Shown here: positions 11,801 through 22,013 of the stretch, in pieces
Layout: every line of letters begins with the position of its first letter
Position numbering within the stretch: the stretch's first letter is position 1
Assembly (NCBI GenBank): GCA_021307315.1
Contig: JAJSPD010000007.1
Span: forward strand, 62,001 to 126,000
Source of the DNA: Bisporella sp. PMI_857
Taxonomy: Eukaryota; Ascomycota; Leotiomycetes; Helotiales; Helotiaceae
Direction: 5' to 3'
Length of the DNA stretch: 64,000 nucleotides
The notes under the pieces: generated by a model
The model's database searches: none
What the model was told of the DNA's origin: nothing
What the model saw: the letters and a program-made list of their open reading frames with translations, nothing else
Position numbers and translations under genes: made by a program

Positions 11801-14800
11801 CAGCAGCTGCACCACCGTTTCGCAACTGGCACGAATGAGTATATTTTAGAGAAAGGCCCAGAAGCTGCCAAACTTATTCCAAAGCTTTCGATTCGCAGCA
11901 AAGCATTACTATTTGAATTGGAAGATGGAGCATTTGAATGGAAGTTGAGTGCTATCTATCGAGCAGGACTAATCGAGCAACGACAGCGTCTCGCTCGCGA
12001 AGCAGCTTTCAATGTCAAGGCGAAGAAAATTGAGGAAGAAGAATTGCGCAAGGACCCCTCTAGGTTTCGTAATCGATCCACCCACCCTCGAGGGCGAAGC
12101 AAGCCCAATGAGACTTCTAGGCAGCGTAGCAAGAGTGTAGAGGACGAGTCCCATACTGGACGCCGTTCAAGATCCGAGCGTGGCCGAAGGATGCGCTATG
12201 ACCCTGAAGGAACTTGTGGAATAACCAGTACAAGCAAGATCTCTATCGCAGAGGCTCAGGAAAGACTTCAGCGTCAGAATGCTCAGAGTTGGAAAAAACG
12301 CATCGACAATATTTTCAGCATGGCCAAAAACAAAATGAAAGAGATACGTGGGGTTTTCTGGGGACCAGATCAACTTCCGGAAGATATGGAAGATGATGAG
12401 AATATTCTCGAAGTTCCTCAGCGCCCTGCACTGATGGCAACTTTGATAAGTGATCTCCACATCACTATCGATAAACCATCCTTCCCACTCTCCCAGCTAC
12501 CAGATTTTATTCACCGTGTTGGAAAAGGCATGCCCCATGATACCAAGTACTCACTCTTGGTGCCAATGCATGTTCAACTTGACATGGGCGAAGCCCGAGT
12601 GACACTTCGAGACTACCCACTTCCATTACTTCATGTCCCTGCTATCAAGCCTGGACAGTCCCCAAGACTTCCGGCATGGTCCCTGAAAACTGATTTTGTC
12701 ATTGGCGAAGAATACCAAGGACCCGAATCGACAAGACATGTGCAAGTGGACATTATTCCACCACTTAGTCGCGAGCCAGGTGCTTCGAATAAGGGGCGTT
12801 TTGCAATCGATGTTCGGAGGACCGTCTCTCCAGTCAAGACCTATTCTGATATAAAGGTTAACATCAATACTGGGTTCCCAACTCGAATAACGTGGGGAGC
12901 GTCGTACCAGCCAGCAATCCAAGATATGATGATGGTTATTGAGACCTTTACAAAGCCTCAAGTAGATCCATCAGACCGTGTCGGTTTCTGGGACAAGATA
13001 CGCTTGAGTTTCCACTCTCGACTTACCGTTGCATGGACCGGAGATGGCGACGTTCATCTCATGCTCAAAGGAACTCGCGACCCATACATGGTGACCGGCA
13101 ATGGTGCAGGTTTCTTGATGTGTTGGCGAAATGACGTCAAATGGAATATAGGCCGTGACGATGACCCTCGCAGGCTCATAACAGTGGATAGCAACGAATA
13201 CATTCTAGCTATCCCGGACTATAGCCATCAAGCCCGTGCAGCAGAGCACCTTCATAGAGACGATGACGATAGTATGATAAGTACTGACAGCTATAAACGT
13301 GGCGCAGCATTCAAGAAGGTTGTCATGAAACTTTCTGGAAACGTGCAGTGGATGGCTGGATTGATGTTTGAAAGAAATGTAGGCACTGAGGGACAGCGAT
13401 CATTCGACTTCGAGCCTCACTACAAAGTCGTCTTCAAGGAGCCACAGTTTGCGAAAGCTCCTCCCGGTATTGAATACGATGCCTTCAGAGGATTCAGAAG
13501 CAACCATATTCACATGTCTATAGCTGTGAAGGCGCCCGTCGACCGGGAGTGGTCACCATCCAATACCATATCCTCCCAGAGTTACAATACAGTCCATCTC
13601 ACACCACGTTTCTTTACCCACTTTTTTGCATGGTGGTCGATGTTCGGTGGGACGATGTCACTCCCCATTCGCCAAGGGACTCTGTGGCCTGGTATCGAAA
13701 AGTCAAGTAAAAAGTTCGGTAGGCATTTGGCAACAATTAAATATAGCTTGCTTCTGGCTCCTCTGTTTCTAAGCCATATTTACAAGCACAAAGACGCTGA
13801 GGATTACTCAGAGGATGTTGTGTCTGCCACTGGGCTGAAAATGAGGCTAGATAGTTTCATGCTAGATATGCACCAGCGGCGAGAGGAATTCCACACCCAA
13901 GATAAAGGCCAGAAGACACCTACAAAGACAAGTGGTCTCAAAATGCACCAAGCGCAGCTGGATTTGGTCTCGGCTGATATTCGTGCGGTCTCGGCCAGTA
14001 TCGCTGGTACAACAACCGAAGACCTACAGAAAGCTTCTGCTCCTACACTGTTATCACAACACGATGGCGCAATGACTGACCTTTCTCGTTTTGAGATTCC
14101 TGACAATGATTTCAGCTGGATCGATATGGATGATTTCGTCGAACTCGACTGGATATTACCCTCCGAAGCAAATCCTGAGACGAAAATAATGCCATTGGCG
14201 TATGCACCAAGATTTACCTACTTCCGCCAAACAGATCATGGCGATACTATTTCCGGTGATCCGGATCGAACCAGCCCCTTTGGAAACGAGCCGACACACT
14301 TCTGTATCATGAGCAAAGACGATGATCCACGTCGTGTCCAGGTTCAACTGATTCAGAAGAGATTGGATCAGCTTGAAGGACAGATGAAAGCCCACAGTCT
14401 AGCTGTAGATGAAGCTGAGCTTGAACATGTGAAGGACACAAGTAATCCAGCTGCAACAGAAGCTCTTGAGCAACTTTTTAGGCACGGCAACGCAATGAGA
14501 GATAAAAGACTTTTCCTTGAATCCATGATGCATCGGATGGCCATGCGAATTCATACAAATAGGAGGCGAGCCGTACCAGATGGGGATGCAGATGTTGACA
14601 GCGAAGGGGAGTCACCCGAACCAAAGTGTCAGGATCCCAAAGCCGAGGCTATGGACAGTAATCCAGGTGCAGAATTTGTCAGTGACTTCAACAACCGATT
14701 CGTCATTCATAACATGCAGCTAAAGTGGAACAACCAATTGAGAAACATCATTCTTCGATATATTCATCAGGTTAGTCAACGACGAGGGTTCGTTTATTAT

Positions 14801-17671
14801 CTCTCCAGGCGAGCTGTAAAGTTTATTCTTGATATTGTGGATGAGCAAAACAAGGCGAAAACCGCATCCAAATCATCAGGCAATACCCAACCGCAAGCGA
14901 ATGGTTCCTCGACAACATCAAGTTCTCCAACCAATGAACAATACAATACACAAGATGCCGATGCTATGATCAAAGATATCCTTGCGGATGGCAAGAAGTT
15001 CGTAGATGCGGACGATCCGCATGCTTCCGAGCCAACCAAACGGATTTCGAGTGACAAAATGGATTCAAATATCTCTCATGAATTTACACCTCAAAATAGT
15101 TACCACCTGCGTCTCATTGCACCCCAAATTCAGCTTCAGAGTGAGAAGAATCCCAAGGCTGTTGTTTTAGTCACAGCCAAGGGTATGGAAGCAAAGGTTG
15201 TTGAGGTCATGGATAAAGACCGCATGTTCGACGATGTAAGCGGTCTAGTTCAACGCCGCTTCTCTGTTGAAATGGATAGCACCCAGTTCTTTGTGACACA
15301 TCAAAAGTGGTTTTCCCAACAGCTTCTCGAAATGTACTCAGGATTTAACTATGGAACATCTGCGGGATCATCCTGGCCGCCATGGGTTCCGATGGAGGTC
15401 ATGTTTGACTTCCAAGGAGACCCTTTCGGTCTTAAGAGAGTGGTGCAGAAGACCTCGGCAAGTTTGCGACTTGATAAGTATAATAAATTGCGGCTTAAGT
15501 ACAATGATGAAATCAACGGTGAAGGACATCAGACAGCAAGCCCAAATAATGCGGAGAGTAAAATGGATCACCTCTGGGTGGAATTTCCACAGATTCGCGC
15601 TATCTGCAATTCATCTCAATATTACGCGATGTACATCATTGTCTTAGACTTGCTAATGTATAGCGAGCCATTGGAGAAGACCAGAAACGAACGACTCGAG
15701 AAGATCATGCTTGCATCGGATTTCAGTGATTTGCGTGGCGCTCCAGAAATGGTCATCCGACTTCAAGAGCGAATCAGGCAGCTCGAGGAGATCAAAACGC
15801 AGTTCCAGATAAACTCAAAATATTTAGACAAGAGGGGTTGGGAAGACAGGCTAATGCTGGATAAGGATTTGACAAGCTGCGAAGATGAATTGTTCTTTAT
15901 CATGAAAGCTATAACTACAGCACAGCGAAAATATGACGGGTCTCAAAGCAGCGGACTTCTTAGGTGGAACATATCATCTCAGCAAATCGTGTGGCATCTC
16001 ATTCGTGATAACAATGAGCCTTTGATGGAGTTTCAGCTTCAAGGAGCCGAGTACGACCGAACAGACAACGCTGACGGCTCACACCTGAATCTCATGCAAA
16101 TTGGTAAGATTGTGGGTTTGAATCTTCTTCCTGATGCCATATATCCCGAGATGTTTGCACCTTATGCGGATGCTGAACGTGGAACATTCAATGAAGGCGG
16201 TAACCAGCAAATGCTCAGGGTTTATTGGTACATGTTGGAAGCAATTGCTGGTATCCCGGTGATGGACCATTTCGAGGTCAACCTTTTCCCTATGAAAATT
16301 CAGCTCGAGCGCGAGGTTGGCAAGAGGCTCTTTGAGTACATATTCCCTGGAACAAAAGATGATAAGGGAGGCGTAAGCAAGAGCAAGGCTCAGTCTCCAT
16401 TCATAATTAAGAATATAATTCCGGCCGAGGATGACGAAGATGTCGATGCCGCAAGCAATCATTCACAGAACCTGAACGTCAAAAATGCAGATCGTAATGG
16501 CTCTGTTCCAAATGCTCGAGCAGGCTCCTTGGAACTACGACTGCGGCCAACTATGACTTCCGAAAATCGGCCAAGTACGGCTGTACCACTCAAGAGCAAG
16601 CCATCAAGTGTGCATTCCGTTCATGCTGGGGACGGCCACCACTTCCGACTTTTTCAGTCTACCAGCAAGTCGGCTATGGGTGCCCGAGCAGGTTCATCAA
16701 AGACTTTGAACAAGAAAACATCGCTTGAAAGCCTACAAGCCGCGCTAACACCGCGTCCTGGTATTGTGCGCTCATCAACTCAAAGCTCGGCCGTCGATGC
16801 TGCCTCAGTTGGTAGTGGAGAGACCAAGACCAAGAGAACATTCGCCATGGGTCGAAATGGCGGTAAATCGAAGAAAGAAGCTCCATCAGATGACTTGACT
16901 AAGATGATGGCCAGAGCATCTAACTACAAGACACTTGCTTATGTGAAGATTCCCAGTGTTGTGCTTTGCCTGAGCTACAAGGGAAAGGGGGAGAGGAACA
17001 TTGAGGACGTGCACGATTTTGTCTTCCGTCTGCCTATGATCGAGTACAGGAACAAGACATGGTCGAATTTGGACCTAGCATTGGCTCTTAAGAAAGATGT
17101 CATTAGAGCTTTGATCTCACATACTGGGGCCATCATTGGCAACAAATTCAGCAAGCATCGGCCAAATACCGCACAGCAAAAGAACCTGAGAGAACTCGCC
17201 TCAAGCAGTATGCTCCTGACTCCGTCGGACAACTCATACGAGAACAGCGATAGTAGTAGTATATTTGGTACAAGCCCAACGGATACTCGAGCTTTTGAGC
17301 CACGTAGATCATTTGCGTCTAGTAGGAACGGTGATGCCCAGACAACTGGAAGTGCCTCTGACAGCGTCTATTCAGCATCAATCCATTCTAATGGAAGAAC
17401 GCGAGTATTTCCGTCCTCTCTGAAAATGACGCCATCACATAACAATGATGATGACGAAAGCATTGCCGACAGCGAGATGCCTAGCTCAGAAAGTATGAAG
17501 GATGGCCATGCTGAGCATGAGGGGAAAACTGGAGGATTGTTCGCCAACACGCTACATCGTCTAAAGAAGAACAAGGATGGAGGGGCAAGCCAGACAGTTG
17601 GGGAGACAGAAGATAGCGAGACTACCTCCAAGAAAAAAACTAAGTCTTTGCTTGGGAAGATCGTGGGGTGA
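8822..17671 (+). CDS. FMP27: Fmp27/Hobbit-family bridge-like lipid-transfer protein
   Basis: One uninterrupted frame of 2,949 aa from ATG 8822; an in-frame GTG four codons earlier is not needed. The N-terminus (residues 1-30) is a hydrophobic anchor, followed by the RBG/chorein-like start seen in this family. Family landmarks appear in order: an FMP27 SW-type region around residues 1020-1130, the GFWDK motif at 1388-1392, and the WPPW motif at 2185-2188. Ser/Arg-rich and other disordered segments interrupt it (about 1090-1140 and from 2550 on), and the tail is Lys-rich. Family knowledge: these BLTP2/Hob proteins form long hydrophobic-groove bridges at ER-plasma membrane contacts and carry bulk phospholipid. 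The length agrees with filamentous fungal homologues. Absence of introns over 8.8 kb is notable because almost every other gene here is spliced. Confidence 0.95.
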   Translation: MAILNPTFIFGVIVLLYFSSFIFFALIRIVTGVSIQRIGYFSLRRITYTPRDGVKIEIRGLGLVLHRPTFAQPTWLSVVLTELAITVDLRADKAEVEEDEDEELNEAASRSDHKLEPKKKPLPRSESFDTQRSKSWQRLTAIKDRIKRLHRKINWIRMVDVVATNTSVSVVDVGQLQVGNFTMAVDTRRKMVDRSRMFSHVKSVKKEQRPAEWMLTIRSVLFTPDGKESLEVLDHATLNVHGLLYKELDGLRDAAIALKLGRIHIPYDDINNCLNRLKTYQRSNRPRDIKSKFAEISMTNLIEELDQPGSQQENLVQTVSDSKEFVSSILRGIKEVQFAVSYVGFTKKVPFIQPHGSPVYINASMKEVGVDLHRLDQKSPAHRMYFSSKDVAHQALAAALSIAINVDDGHEGSDRLIYIPMATTTVRTTLPSKTMEFGRDNSADERNANMLFANVVITSPSIDLDPKHLPLVLALLQSRPKSHTDSSPQRHIIISRLLPKTNVKFSMHEPVVRIALPPVEKDAADDDFDLIISSISSISLDIESSHSAVGELHYSLASTLRLQSHDLYYQTSSAIRYDLLQTGSLELKVQLSASPEVYIVASGFLQTFSVHMVRPEISDGVRQIVRQLRLNVEPEKKGRSRSTRDPNFIRALPAWLLHFQLQGSDFSAEVAGVDEDISEETRGLALQLESWTAEYRAQRVDGLDKRGARRRAGSRSLTPETDLFLAMPQSPRKKQQVHHPTDGRRLAVHVRGLESFVIESADRWEPEPFVAVPRFEVALATSSDNQGPIFHVNSNVKTLLVQYSLYRHYACGVATTVLKKAFVRTKADEEEAERTRAVQKPPRHAGYLSPMMSPEDFYTKTAPEYPFTTKELVTIDFRSTLLQVKADMPSDPRMMLQIYGIEAGRHRWSPPFLHAKLTRLYASAPRMRNVWARIVSVKGLRVDLREHRRMRQSGEMIDERMIDMNTDAIRLAIPHQLILHKVLDNTVNTLKSVQQLHHRFATGTNEYILEKGPEAAKLIPKLSIRSKALLFELEDGAFEWKLSAIYRAGLIEQRQRLAREAAFNVKAKKIEEEELRKDPSRFRNRSTHPRGRSKPNETSRQRSKSVEDESHTGRRSRSERGRRMRYDPEGTCGITSTSKISIAEAQERLQRQNAQSWKKRIDNIFSMAKNKMKEIRGVFWGPDQLPEDMEDDENILEVPQRPALMATLISDLHITIDKPSFPLSQLPDFIHRVGKGMPHDTKYSLLVPMHVQLDMGEARVTLRDYPLPLLHVPAIKPGQSPRLPAWSLKTDFVIGEEYQGPESTRHVQVDIIPPLSREPGASNKGRFAIDVRRTVSPVKTYSDIKVNINTGFPTRITWGASYQPAIQDMMMVIETFTKPQVDPSDRVGFWDKIRLSFHSRLTVAWTGDGDVHLMLKGTRDPYMVTGNGAGFLMCWRNDVKWNIGRDDDPRRLITVDSNEYILAIPDYSHQARAAEHLHRDDDDSMISTDSYKRGAAFKKVVMKLSGNVQWMAGLMFERNVGTEGQRSFDFEPHYKVVFKEPQFAKAPPGIEYDAFRGFRSNHIHMSIAVKAPVDREWSPSNTISSQSYNTVHLTPRFFTHFFAWWSMFGGTMSLPIRQGTLWPGIEKSSKKFGRHLATIKYSLLLAPLFLSHIYKHKDAEDYSEDVVSATGLKMRLDSFMLDMHQRREEFHTQDKGQKTPTKTSGLKMHQAQLDLVSADIRAVSASIAGTTTEDLQKASAPTLLSQHDGAMTDLSRFEIPDNDFSWIDMDDFVELDWILPSEANPETKIMPLAYAPRFTYFRQTDHGDTISGDPDRTSPFGNEPTHFCIMSKDDDPRRVQVQLIQKRLDQLEGQMKAHSLAVDEAELEHVKDTSNPAATEALEQLFRHGNAMRDKRLFLESMMHRMAMRIHTNRRRAVPDGDADVDSEGESPEPKCQDPKAEAMDSNPGAEFVSDFNNRFVIHNMQLKWNNQLRNIILRYIHQVSQRRGFVYYLSRRAVKFILDIVDEQNKAKTASKSSGNTQPQANGSSTTSSSPTNEQYNTQDADAMIKDILADGKKFVDADDPHASEPTKRISSDKMDSNISHEFTPQNSYHLRLIAPQIQLQSEKNPKAVVLVTAKGMEAKVVEVMDKDRMFDDVSGLVQRRFSVEMDSTQFFVTHQKWFSQQLLEMYSGFNYGTSAGSSWPPWVPMEVMFDFQGDPFGLKRVVQKTSASLRLDKYNKLRLKYNDEINGEGHQTASPNNAESKMDHLWVEFPQIRAICNSSQYYAMYIIVLDLLMYSEPLEKTRNERLEKIMLASDFSDLRGAPEMVIRLQERIRQLEEIKTQFQINSKYLDKRGWEDRLMLDKDLTSCEDELFFIMKAITTAQRKYDGSQSSGLLRWNISSQQIVWHLIRDNNEPLMEFQLQGAEYDRTDNADGSHLNLMQIGKIVGLNLLPDAIYPEMFAPYADAERGTFNEGGNQQMLRVYWYMLEAIAGIPVMDHFEVNLFPMKIQLEREVGKRLFEYIFPGTKDDKGGVSKSKAQSPFIIKNIIPAEDDEDVDAASNHSQNLNVKNADRNGSVPNARAGSLELRLRPTMTSENRPSTAVPLKSKPSSVHSVHAGDGHHFRLFQSTSKSAMGARAGSSKTLNKKTSLESLQAALTPRPGIVRSSTQSSAVDAASVGSGETKTKRTFAMGRNGGKSKKEAPSDDLTKMMARASNYKTLAYVKIPSVVLCLSYKGKGERNIEDVHDFVFRLPMIEYRNKTWSNLDLALALKKDVIRALISHTGAIIGNKFSKHRPNTAQQKNLRELASSSMLLTPSDNSYENSDSSSIFGTSPTDTRAFEPRRSFASSRNGDAQTTGSASDSVYSASIHSNGRTRVFPSSLKMTPSHNNDDDESIADSEMPSSESMKDGHAEHEGKTGGLFANTLHRLKKNKDGGASQTVGETEDSETTSKKKTKSLLGKIVG

Positions 17672-20135
17672 TATATATTGTGACATACATGCTTTGTTCT
17701 TTTGTAAAATTATGGAGGAATTAGCTCGAATATATATTGAGCATCATGGATGTGAGGAGGTCTGCATTTGTGGCGTTAATAGATGTCATGGAACCATGTG
17801 GATTGGTAATTCTTGGAGTTGGGGAGTTTTCTACTCAGTACATACCAATATATATCTATATTGACCTTCAAGATGTGATATAATTAACATCAGTATGATT
17901 ATTGCTTCTCGCTTAATAGTTTTGTGTCCATATTTGGCGAGCTAATAGTCAAGAGCTGTTCACTTCAAGTTTTAACAAATCATGGCACATCAGAATAATC
18001 ACCAACGTCAGACTTCAGCCTAGTGTATAAACAACTGACACAAACTCGGATCTACCGCTTCGCCGTAAATTTTCAAGATCGAAAACAGCAACGAAGGCAC
18101 TTCCCCATCAATGAAGAGATACGAGGTCAGTTCCCATAAACCTGATGGGCGAGGTGATGAAAAACAAACAGGATAGCCGCCGAGGATGGGAAAGTATTGA
18201 GCTCCGAAAACGAAAAAGGAGCCGAGACTATAGTCCGATAACTGCTATCCCGAAAGTTTGAAAGTTGAAAGTTATCATGTAAATCTTACATATGTCAGTC
18301 AAATATGCTATGATTAGATCTCTCACAACATTTTGCGATGTTTCGGTTGAAATAGCTCCTCTTGTTTCAGTCTGCTGCTATTGTCAATGTTTAGAACAGT
18401 GTCCTGTAGGGATCGATGATCTACACTCAATACAAGAGGATTCCAAGCGTGTGTATGACTTAGCTGCGTGGGCTTTCCAACTTGCATTTAGAGCTACTAA
18501 TAGAAGCAATATCTCGGTCTCACGCTTGTAGGCTCCGTATGCGGCAATCTTCCTCACTCCCGCACAGGATTTAAATTACTCCAGTGACCGTTCATACTCC
18601 TCTTAAGCATTCGAAAGAGAGCAATCTGAGGCTATATAGTATTTGGAGTCTCAAAACAATGATCTTGCATGCATTTCGATTCCTCTGTACAGGAAAATTG
18701 AGGAACGGAAGACTTATACTAGTCTATTCAGCTCTGTAGTTGTAAAGCCTCAGGCATCAAGGCAATCACGCTAAGAAGGTTCCCTGCACATAGCTAGCTT
18801 CTCCTACCCTACTGCTTTCCATATCTATGGTATCGCGTGTTATTTCTGGTCCCAAGACGTCCCATCCTATTCCCAGCACCTACCTGAGCCGTTACAGTAG
18901 TTCTCAAAGCCCATACAAATCCAGTCCAGAAACTCTAATCCAACCCGCGACCACAGGCTGTTATTGTACTCGAGAATACGTGAGTGCCTTCACTCATTAA
19001 GAAAAGAATTTAGTTAGTCAAACTAATGTACGCGGTGTACCGTTCAATTATATGTTCAAGAGAATGGGAAGAGAAGCCTGAGTCGGAGATCTAGCAGTTG
19101 AACGAAACGGCTGATTTGAATTTCGAAAGCACTCAAAGAGTACATAAAGGATATAAACCGACAGTAACTCAGCGCCCGTGGAGGATGGGAAAAGATTTGC
19201 CTGTTAATGAAAATCTGTGTGCTAGTGATTTTCAAATCAATACCTCTTCCTAGGTCGTTTATAAAATATCAGTTAGGGTATGTACGAGCAGAGAATACCA
19301 CCGCAAGGAGATAATTATTAGGCAACATGATACTGATGATTAAGGGAAGTGTATGAAGATGCTCACATAGTATGCACAAATCAAATTATTCTCCCTAACA
19401 TCAGGTGATTGTAAGAGTGTTGCATAACATCATGAGAAGTGAAGGCTCCGCTTCTGGGAATCACCATAAACGAAGAATCAAATATACCTAGCAAATACTG
19501 AGCTACATCAGAACATACTACGGTACAGTATTGTATATTCTTTTTTAAAGAGTCTCAGAACGTTCTAGAAGATATTAATTTGACAGGTTGTTAACCAAGT
19601 ATCTCTTTGACATCAAGAACAATATTAAGACAACAAGCTACAGAGTCTCGCTTAACTATCTCGTTTCGGCGCATCTGCCAATCACAGGACTGGAACTACC
19701 AAGTTAGTGCGATAATCTTGAAGAGACCTAGAAAATGTGAAGAAACTGGGGGCTTTCCGGGTTGCGGCGATGGCTTCTCTACCTTATGAAGTACCATGTC
19801 TTATGATCTTCAGGAACAATATCAACAGCGACGGGGTGGCGCACGGCTACCTGTGAGGCTTAACAAGTCAAAGCACTTACCTGAAGTACTTGCTTCTATT
19901 CCTTTACCACTCCCTTTCTCTTCTTTCTTGTGCTGGGAGAGTAGCAGGTTAGAGTCAGCCAATCCTAAGAGCGGAAATGATCTCCTGCAATAGCCACTCT
20001 CTCCTTTGGGCCATGAAGCTGGGCTGGGAGTTTGATCCATTGACCAATGTCCAACTGCCCTCTTTCATTACCGGCCTATCTAGCTTTCAACCTTTATATG
20101 ATAGGTCCCGGCTTAGAACTGTGTCTGAAATTGAC
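17672..20135. other. Intergenic, no gene seen
   Basis: 3' flank of the Fmp27-type gene and distal promoter of the small repeat-peptide gene. Short ORFs (18292-18531, 19607-19993) look random. No tRNA or repeat was recognised. Confidence 0.45.
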
Positions 20136-20141
20136 TATAAA
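20136..20141 (+). promoter_or_regulatory. TATA box of the repeat-peptide gene
   Basis: TATAAA lies 101 bases before the ATG at 20242. It is followed by a pyrimidine-rich stretch and an A-rich leader, the usual layout of a strongly expressed fungal gene. Confidence 0.55.
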
Positions 20142-20241
20142 TTTCCCTTGGTAACCCATCATCTTTCCTTCTCTAGAAACTCACTACTAATTCAAGAAAC
20201 GTACACAGAACTCCAAAATACTCCAAAAACTCGCACTCACA

Positions 20242-20391
20242 ATGGTCGTATACAAGGGAGTCGGTGGCTGCTCCGTCCAGAAGGGCGTTGGAGGCTGCTC
20301 AGTTCAAAAGGGAGTCGGCGGCTGCTCAGTTCAAAAAGGCGTCGGTGGATGCTCAGTTCAAAAAGGTGTCGGCGGATGCTGCAGCATGTAA
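20242..20391 (+). CDS. 49-aa peptide of five 9-residue Gly/Cys repeats
   Basis: A short ORF in a good start context (CACAATGG). After MVVY come five nine-residue units: KGVGGCSVQ four times and KGVGGCCSM once, ending at TAA. All differences between the first four 27-base units are synonymous, so the peptide sequence is under constraint. Each internal unit ends in CSVQ, which has the form of a CaaX prenylation tetrapeptide; the true C-terminus is CCSM, also C-x-x-M. There is no signal peptide, no Kex2 Lys-Arg site and no CxC pattern. Family unknown. The layout recalls hybrid (h-type) pheromone precursors of Trichoderma, which repeat a G-C-[TS]-V-M core, but the sequence differs. Other readings are a lipidated multi-core signalling peptide, a thiol or metal-binding peptide, or a structural Gly-rich peptide. 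A TATA box lies upstream and AATAAA downstream. Confidence 0.75.
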   Translation: MVVYKGVGGCSVQKGVGGCSVQKGVGGCSVQKGVGGCSVQKGVGGCCSM

Positions 20392-20502
20392 ACCATCCTG
20401 CAATCTACATACTGGAATTCTACGTCCTCCTTTCTACCTTTCTCCTTTCGCCAACATAACCTTTAATTCGATTCTACAACATCACTGGGCTTAGCTTCCC
20501 AT

Positions 20503-20508
20503 AATAAA
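20503..20508 (+). terminator. Poly(A) signal of the repeat-peptide gene
   Basis: AATAAA lies about 112 bases after the stop at 20391, a normal fungal 3' UTR length. This supports a short stand-alone transcript. Confidence 0.5.
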
Positions 20509-21545
20509 AGACAACTTTTCATACACCGTGCACGACTGTCTTCACCTTCCTCATATCATCTGCAAATTCGAATCATAGCAGAGCATTGAATCGTGTACAA
20601 ACTGGTTGGACAAAATTAAACAGAGGAATTTGGGGATATCTCGCGCATTATCACCTTGTCGCCTGACACACCTCCACACAGGACTAGTCCGGTTGGACAG
20701 TTACTTTAGATTTTGCTCGGTAGCAAATACAATTTTGATTCTTCCTAATTTGGCTAGTGGTAGTAACATTTTAGTGATTAGAGATTTGAGGCATGCTTTG
20801 TCCGCACTGTCCTGTTCTCACAACTTTGCTTTAAACACAGTCCAATCCATTATTCTGTATGCAAGATCAGAAATTGCCATTCGGCCCGTTACCTTCACTT
20901 TGGATCATCAGTTAATTTCTTACAACAGCGCATTTTTTAGACCTGCTCGCTTCACGAAAGCTCGAAGATACATTGGAACACTGCGCTGACCCAACTTAGT
21001 CCTCAATGAGGAGAGCGTATTAGCAAACAGAAAGGCTAACAAATCATATCTAGGCTCGTGGAATCTTAACAGGGTATTATAAGCAAGCGAAGCCAGGCTG
21101 CAAACGCAGGTCCCCACATAGAAGAGGCACCGATATTGGAGTTTGGCTACGTGAGATGGGAGTTTTCAGAAAGACACTAGCCCGGATACAAGCCACCTTT
21201 TAATACTTGTTGGATTCTTATATTATTGGCTAATAGGCAAAGTTATTCTATTTCCCTTTGCTTGTTGCTTGTGCAAGCTACTACCTTTAGTCCGAGAATT
21301 AGCCTTTCGCATCTTTTCGGGGATAATATCATGGCTACCTGTTAGATCTACCGTAGGTGTTCTGATCAACGAAATCCTCTGAAGCTCGTAGGCCGCTATA
21401 TTTGTCTAAATGATGCATTTTGAGGCAATTAGGGCAGAGTTTTGTTATACACGTTTAAACGACATTAGAGTAAGCCCTACAGAGCAAAATAAACCCCGTC
21501 ATGATATCGTACATCCAAAGAAAGCATATGCACTGTATCTAAGAT
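20509..21545. other. Intergenic, no gene seen
   Basis: A plus-strand frame at 20606-20989 begins with TTG, not ATG, and shows no motif. Nothing else was recognised. Confidence 0.45.
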
Positions 21546-22013
21546 CTAGGCCTCGTATCTATTTATTTCCCATTGTGCTTGCTGCTCTGCCTCATATACA
21601 ACATCCTGCTCAAGTTCCGTCTGTTGTTGGGGATCTGAAGGAAATCCGTGCATATAAACAAGTACGTTCGTGTATGTGTAACTGTATCCAGGATTACTGT
21701 GCGTACTGTCGTTTTGATAGTAGCTTAGCATATATGAGGAGCAATGTTGGGTTCTACCATCATCAGAAACTGATGATGCATTGTCGTCGTAAGCGATATG
21801 AGCTCTATCACAGGGCGTTGGGGACTGAGATCTATTTGATGACCCTGAATTGTTCACCTTTGGTTGCAAAGATCTCTGTGTATTGGTGGAGTCCCCGCTC
21901 GAAGCCGATGCCTTTGATTTTTGTTTAGAGCTTGTACCAGACTTTGATGTTGACATTGTTAGGTGCGCAGCCGAAATCAGTGAAGTTTTGCGAGGTAGTT
22001 TTAACCGTTCCAT
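21546..22013 (-). CDS. Small Ser/Gln-rich protein of unknown function, 155 aa
   Basis: A single-exon frame from an ATG at 22013; a second in-frame ATG at residue 20 is an alternative start. Residues 20-75 are a Ser/Thr/Lys/Asn-rich disordered segment. Residues about 95-125 are Tyr-rich. The end is an acidic, Gln-rich likely helix (ELEQDVVYEAEQQAQ). No signal peptide, membrane segment or known domain is seen. The opposite-strand frame over the same bases (21410-21928) has a less protein-like composition, so the minus strand is preferred. Function unknown. Confidence 0.45.
   Translation of the reverse strand: MERLKLPRKTSLISAAHLTMSTSKSGTSSKQKSKASASSGDSTNTQRSLQPKVNNSGSSNRSQSPTPCDRAHIAYDDNASSVSDDGRTQHCSSYMLSYYQNDSTHSNPGYSYTYTNVLVYMHGFPSDPQQQTELEQDVVYEAEQQAQWEINRYEA

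Noticed and set aside
20606..20989. 127-codon plus-strand ORF
   Set aside because: Starts with TTG, has no motif, and lies in the 3' flank of the repeat-peptide gene.
21410..21928. 172-codon plus-strand ORF
   Set aside because: Antisense to the more protein-like 155-aa minus-strand frame; Cys/Tyr/His-rich in a way typical of shadow frames.
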